Shown here piece by piece: positions 60,422 to 64,000 of a DNA stretch of 64,000 bases. This stretch comes from 67-14 sp035502775. Its GTDB lineage: Bacteria > Actinomycetota > Thermoleophilia > Solirubrobacterales > 70-9. The first letter of the stretch is position 1; the number at the start of each line of letters is the position of its first letter. The stretch covers positions 3,286 through 67,285 of the forward strand of contig DATJUB010000049.1 in assembly GCA_035502775.1 (NCBI GenBank). The letters are read 5' to 3'. Under the pieces are notes generated by a model that ran no database searches, was not told the origin of the DNA, and saw only the letters and a list, made by a program, of their open reading frames with translations. The translations under genes were made by a program, and so were the position numbers.

Positions 60422-62077
60422 TCACGCCCCCGGCCCGGGTGCGTGAAGCGGGATGACCTCCTTCGGGCAGGGACTCTTGGTGCCGGCGTCGAGTTCTGCC
60501 TGCAGTGCCGGGTAGTCACCGGCGATCTGCTCGCGCGGCAACCCGTCGAGGGCGAGGATCGAGTCACCGATCGCCAGGGTCTGAGACCGCATCTGAGCGA
60601 AGTCGATCGCCTTGGATCCGAAGGCCGGGTCGTAGAGCGACCACGGCCCGGAGATCATCGCCAGGGTCGGGACCAGGCTCGGGTGGAAGAAGTTTCCGAG
60701 CCCGCCCATCGAGCAGACCGACGGTGCCTGGGCGGCGTTCGGCACTCCGACCCCCTTCAGCACGGCGGTGCGGGGAAGCCTGCGGTTCTTGGCGACCGCC
60801 ACGGCGGTCTCTCGCAGGATCTCGCTGTCTCCAGCCGCGAACAGCGCCGGGTCGGCCTGCCCGGTGAACTCGAGGCGGCGATCGGCGCCCTCGCCGGTCG
60901 GCAGGATCTCGCGGGTGCCGAGATGCTCGATCGCGAAAGCGAAGGCGATCTTCTTCTTGGCCAGGGGATAGTGCTTGGGATCGAGGCCGTCGTTGCGGTA
61001 GGCGTCATGTGCGGTCGAGAAAACCATCTCCAGGGTGCGGGGACGGCACTTGAGCGGCAGCTTCGCGTAGTAGCGGGCGAAGGCCAGCATCGCGATCACT
61101 CCGTTCTCCTGAACCCACGAGTTGCCGTCGGTGTTTGCCGCCAGAACGATCTTCTCGGTGCTCTTGCCCGGAAGCCTCGCGATCAGATTGCGGGTGACCC
61201 TGCGTCCGATCTCGGCCTGAACCGAGACACGGGCGGTGCTGCCCGCCGCGGCCAGTGACTTCAACCGCGTCGCCTGGGCACTGCCGACGAACACCTGCGG
61301 CTGCCGGTAGATCGTGCCGGTATGCGGGTCGTAGTAGCCGCGGATCTGCTTCTGCGGCACGTCGAAGGCGAAGATGACGCCGGCGGCTCCGGCGATCCCG
61401 GCCGCGATCGAGTCCTTGTGGGCCGTCGGGCTGAGATAGGGCCGGGAGTATTCGGTGTAGCCCTCGAGGTCCGGTGACTGGTAGATGCCGAGCAGCGGCG
61501 TCAGCAGGCCGAACGGGATCGAGCCGAGCTTGAAGTCACGGATGACGATCTTGCCCGCGCTGTTCTCCGGTGTGATCTCCTCTCCGGGCGGCACGTAGAC
61601 GAGCTCTCCCCCTCGTCCGCTCTTTCCGGTGGACTTGGACCAGTGGACCGCCCCGGCATCGGCGATGTTCACGGTCGATCCGTCGGCCTTCCTCACGCTC
61701 AGTCCACCGGCGGACGAGATGTCGAGGCCCGGCTTGTTCCTGAAGCGGGTCTTGGGCAGCCAGGCGTATGGCTTGAAGTACTTGGAGTGGGTCTTCAGTC
61801 CCATGCTGCGGGCCTGTGACTCGAGCCAATCGATCGACCTGTTGTGAGAGGCGCTGGCGAGGACTCGCGGGCCGAAGCTGTTGAACTTCGCGGTCATCTT
61901 GCGCAGCTGCGCCTTGCTCGTGAACTCGGAGGCGCTGATGATGTCGGGGCATTCCGCGGCCCGTGCCGCGGAGCCGAAGGTGAGCCAGGCCACTGCCAGC
62001 GCCAGCAGGATCGTCGCGAGTGCGGTCGCCTTCTTCGGGTGACGGCTGTGTCTGGGGTTGGACGAAATCGGCGGCAT
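60422..62077 (-). CDS. Secreted M28-like peptidase with PA domain, altered metal site
   Basis: 551 residues from ATG 62077 (GAGGAACC before it). The signal peptide is at about 15-42. A protease-associated (PA) domain (~110-240) includes AGKIVIRDF and GAAGVIFAF. The M28-like core begins NLIARLPGKSTEKIVLAAN. Where M28 enzymes have a zinc-binding His-x-Asp, this reads ANTDGNSW, and the next Asp/Glu pair is replaced by VQENG, so the zinc site may be lost. EHLGTREI and MISGPWSLYDP follow. It could be an inactive or changed-activity aminopeptidase relative. Confidence 0.75.
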   Translation of the reverse strand: MPPISSNPRHSRHPKKATALATILLALAVAWLTFGSAARAAECPDIISASEFTSKAQLRKMTAKFNSFGPRVLASASHNRSIDWLESQARSMGLKTHSKYFKPYAWLPKTRFRNKPGLDISSAGGLSVRKADGSTVNIADAGAVHWSKSTGKSGRGGELVYVPPGEEITPENSAGKIVIRDFKLGSIPFGLLTPLLGIYQSPDLEGYTEYSRPYLSPTAHKDSIAAGIAGAAGVIFAFDVPQKQIRGYYDPHTGTIYRQPQVFVGSAQATRLKSLAAAGSTARVSVQAEIGRRVTRNLIARLPGKSTEKIVLAANTDGNSWVQENGVIAMLAFARYYAKLPLKCRPRTLEMVFSTAHDAYRNDGLDPKHYPLAKKKIAFAFAIEHLGTREILPTGEGADRRLEFTGQADPALFAAGDSEILRETAVAVAKNRRLPRTAVLKGVGVPNAAQAPSVCSMGGLGNFFHPSLVPTLAMISGPWSLYDPAFGSKAIDFAQMRSQTLAIGDSILALDGLPREQIAGDYPALQAELDAGTKSPCPKEVIPLHAPGPGA

Positions 62078-62213
62078 CTGGTTCCTCGGACTCTCGGTGG
62101 TGTCGTGGCGGTGGCGGGACAGATGGGACAAATGACCCGGAATTGCGACGGTACAGTAGCGTACTTTTGTGATGCAGCGCACACCCGAATTCCGCTGGCC
62201 GGTCTGAGATCCT

Positions 62214-62915
62214 GTGCCGATGGGAGTTCCCGCAATCAGATACGGCGTGTTCTTCTCTCCCCGGTCAGAACTCCCGAGAGGGCGCCACGCACTGGATCGC
62301 GACGAGGCGATCGAAGTCCAGCGCGAACGGCTGATGGCCGCCTTCGCCGAGCTGGTGGCCGACCGGGGCCTGGCCGACGTGACCGTGACCGACGTGGTCG
62401 CCCACACCTCCGTCTCAAGGGCCGCGTTCTACTCCTGTTTCGACGATCTGGCCGGCTGCGGCGACGCGGCGTATGACCGTTTCATCGCGGTTCTGCTCGA
62501 GCGGCTCGGCACGGCACTCAACCCGGCCGATCACTGGCAGACGTTCGTCGACTCAGCGGTTCGGGCCTACCTCGAGACCCTGCAGTCCGATCCCGTGGTC
62601 GCCCGGGCGATGCAGATCGAGATGGACGCGGCGGGAAAGGCCGCACGGGTGAGGCGCCGGCATGCCCTGAAGACGATCGCCGACGTGATCCGCTCACGGC
62701 ACGCGACCCTGCTCGTCGAAGATCCCTCGATGGGATCACTGCCGGACGAGGCCCATCTGGGTTTCGTCTACGCGGTCCGGCAGCTCGCCTGCGACGCCCT
62801 CGAAGACGATCCCGAGCCCGACCTGCTCGCCCTGATAGATCCCGCCGTTCACTGGATCCGCGCCAGTGTCTACGGTGCCGCCCACGAGGACGCGCGGACC
62901 TCGCTCCAGAGCTGA
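62214..62915 (+). CDS. TetR-family regulator
   Basis: 233 residues from GTG 62214; ATG 62220 two codons later is equally likely. The HTH is MAAFAELVADRGLADVTVTDVVAHTSVSRAAFYSCFDDLAG, a longer N-terminal arm preceding it. The ligand domain contains RAYLETLQSDPVVARAMQIEMDAAG. It diverges from the M28-like gene across ~136 bp and may control it. Confidence 0.88.
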   Translation: MPMGVPAIRYGVFFSPRSELPRGRHALDRDEAIEVQRERLMAAFAELVADRGLADVTVTDVVAHTSVSRAAFYSCFDDLAGCGDAAYDRFIAVLLERLGTALNPADHWQTFVDSAVRAYLETLQSDPVVARAMQIEMDAAGKAARVRRRHALKTIADVIRSRHATLLVEDPSMGSLPDEAHLGFVYAVRQLACDALEDDPEPDLLALIDPAVHWIRASVYGAAHEDARTSLQS

Positions 62916-62922
62916 TCCCGGT

Positions 62923-63300
62923 TCAGGCGTTCAGATCCACCGCGGCACGGACCAGGGTCATGAACGCCCGTTCGTCGATCTCGTCATCTTCGGCGAAGTC
63001 GATCGCACGCCGCGTGTTTCCCTCTAGGCTCGAGTTGAAAAGGCCGTCCGGGTCCTCGAGCGAAGCGCCCTTGGCGAAGGTCACCTTGACCACCTTCTTG
63101 TAGGTCTCCCCCGTACACACCATTCCGTCGTGGTACCAGACCGGAACGCCCCTCCATTTCCACTCCTCGACGATCCCGGGCTCGGCCCGTTTGACCAGGG
63201 AACGGATCTGCGCGAGCTTCTCGCCCCGCCAATCGTCGAGTTCCGCGATCCTCCGGTCGATCAGATCGGATGGAGATTCACCGCCGCCGTCTTGAGACAT
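62923..63300 (-). CDS. DUF1801-domain protein
   Basis: 125 residues from ATG 63300. The blocks LIDRRIAELDDWRGEKLAQIRSLV, EEWKWRGVPVWYHDGMVCTGE and VKVTFAKGASLEDP are the DUF1801 (YdhG-like) pattern, a small alpha/beta protein of unknown function. It is frequently next to AraC or VOC genes, as here. Its start diverges from the AraC gene by 46 bp. Confidence 0.9.
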   Translation of the reverse strand: MSQDGGGESPSDLIDRRIAELDDWRGEKLAQIRSLVKRAEPGIVEEWKWRGVPVWYHDGMVCTGETYKKVVKVTFAKGASLEDPDGLFNSSLEGNTRRAIDFAEDDEIDERAFMTLVRAAVDLNA

Positions 63301-63346
63301 GTGCGTATCCTCGCCGACCGCGGGCCGACCTGCAATCATTGCCCGG

Positions 63347-63790
63347 GTGAGCGGCAAGGCCATCACCGATGAGCGTCTGAACGACCTCGCCCGGCTGCGG
63401 CGGGTACGAGACCGGATCGACCGGGAATACGCACGGCCCCTGGATGTGGAAGCGCTCGCCCGCGGAGCCCACATGTCGGCCGGGCATCTGAGCCGCCAGT
63501 TCAAGCTGGCCTACGGCGAGGCGCCCTACAGCTACCTGATGACCAGGCGCATCGAACGGGCGATGGCATTGCTCCGCCGCGGCGACATGAGCGTGACCGA
63601 GGTCTGCTTCGAGGTCGGCTGCTCGTCGCTCGGCACGTTCTCCAGCCGCTTCACCGAGCTCGTCGGGATGCCGCCCAGCGCCTACCGGCAACAGGCGGCG
63701 GACGCGACCGCGGGGATGCCGTCGTGCGTCGCCAGGCAGGTCACCAAACCGGTCAGGAATCGAGAAGCGCGGTCACAGGCCCGTGCTTAG
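63347..63790 (+). CDS. AraC-family regulator, single DNA-binding domain
   Basis: 147 residues from GTG 63347; the frame is open upstream but only in the shared promoter region. The two HTHs of the AraC domain are DREYARPLDVEALARGAHMSAGHLSRQFKLAYGEAPYSY and MTRRIERAMALLRRGDMSVTEVCFEVGCSSLGTFSSRFTELVG. There is no separate ligand domain. It may regulate the VOC gene that follows 43 bases later. Confidence 0.9.
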   Translation: MSGKAITDERLNDLARLRRVRDRIDREYARPLDVEALARGAHMSAGHLSRQFKLAYGEAPYSYLMTRRIERAMALLRRGDMSVTEVCFEVGCSSLGTFSSRFTELVGMPPSAYRQQAADATAGMPSCVARQVTKPVRNREARSQARA

Positions 63791-63833
63791 CATCGCCGCC
63801 ATGGATACCGCAACCCCCACTTCAGGAGGGACC

Positions 63834-64000
63834 ATGGCTGAGACGAACACGCAGGGAATCAAGATCGTGTTGCACCCCGTCACCGACCTCGCGGCCGCAA
63901 AGCCCGTCTACACGGCGCTGCTGGGAATGGCGCCACAGGCCGATGCCGAGTACTACGTCGGCTTCGAGGCCGAGGGACAGCACATCGGGCTCGTGCCGGG
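63834..64000 (+). CDS. VOC-fold protein, 3' end outside the window
   Basis: From ATG 63834, with AGGAGGG three to four bases upstream (an in-frame ATG at 63801 lacks a site), the frame reads IKIVLHPVTDLAAAKPVYTALLGMAPQADAEYYVGFEAEGQHIGL, then runs out of the window. This is the first half of a glyoxalase/bleomycin-resistance-fold protein. It is paired with the AraC gene. Confidence 0.85.
   Translation, partial: MAETNTQGIKIVLHPVTDLAAAKPVYTALLGMAPQADAEYYVGFEAEGQHIGLVP

Noticed and set aside
1..64000. CRISPR arrays, tRNA/rRNA genes, integrases, transposases
   Set aside because: I found no regularly spaced repeats with unique spacers, no T-arm-like sequences in cloverleaf context and no DDE, serine or tyrosine recombinase motifs.

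Overview
The window is about 68-70% GC by eye, uses GTG and TTG starts freely, and has short gaps and many 4-base stop/start overlaps. It also carries actinobacterial families (DUF3159, an ECF42 sigma factor with a DGPF partner, HxlR/TetR/AraC regulators) and secreted proteins with Lys/Arg-rich CARDB-like tails ending close to the stop. Together these suggest a high-GC actinobacterium, probably Thermoleophilia/Solirubrobacterales. That placement is inference from style; no rRNA or tRNA gene is visible to confirm it.

Layout. 1-4759: gltB (5' end outside the window) and gltD, closed by two related hairpins. 4885-10640: nhaA, a SanA/ElyC-like protein, a CDF cation exporter, an atypical lipoprotein, a DEDDh exonuclease and a DUF3159 protein. 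10658-13797: an SNF2 helicase and an SDR. 13811-16240: a DNA-base repair block with a small sigma factor, O6-alkylguanine methyltransferase and AlkB overlapping or close on one strand, then a Mug-type glycosylase coupled to a DHA2 drug exporter. 17882-21235: a small protein, the ECF42/DGPF pair with its own promoter, and a secreted lipase. 21328-28615: two two-component systems, a metallo-beta-lactamase-fold hydrolase, a cupredoxin lipoprotein pair, a PepSY-like protein and a DUF347 membrane protein. 28681-33632: a lipid-kinase-like protein, MsrA, a TolB-like beta-propeller and a PAS-PAS-GGDEF diguanylate cyclase.

33.64-43.6 kb is an accessory island: visibly lower GC, loosely packed, and containing broken genes (a frameshifted trypsin-like protease and a KAP-type NTPase remnant), a VapBC-like pair, several unrecognised proteins, very small secreted-peptide candidates and strong palindromes. 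Some of its genes are shorter than 60 codons or lack a normal start, so simple ORF calling misses them.

43.69-52.2 kb returns to host style: a MYG1-like hydrolase, three regulator/enzyme modules (HxlR with an NmrA-like reductase, HxlR with a quinone reductase, TetR with an alpha/beta hydrolase), a VOC protein, a DHFR-like reductase, a cupin and an enoyl-CoA hydratase. 52.3-62.1 kb is mostly cell-surface and secreted: VanW, an abnormal-spindle-like/CARDB protein, two large unknown secreted proteins and an M28-like peptidase whose metal site looks altered, with a frameshifted DUF2200 gene among them. 62.2-64 kb holds TetR, DUF1801, AraC and a VOC protein cut by the window edge.

The best leads for something undescribed are the sigma/Ogt/AlkB alkylation module, the minus-strand cluster of unknown genes at 38.9-42.0 kb, a small DUF2510-like gene that appears to start on AUC, and the small secreted peptides in the island. 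None is proven by sequence alone.
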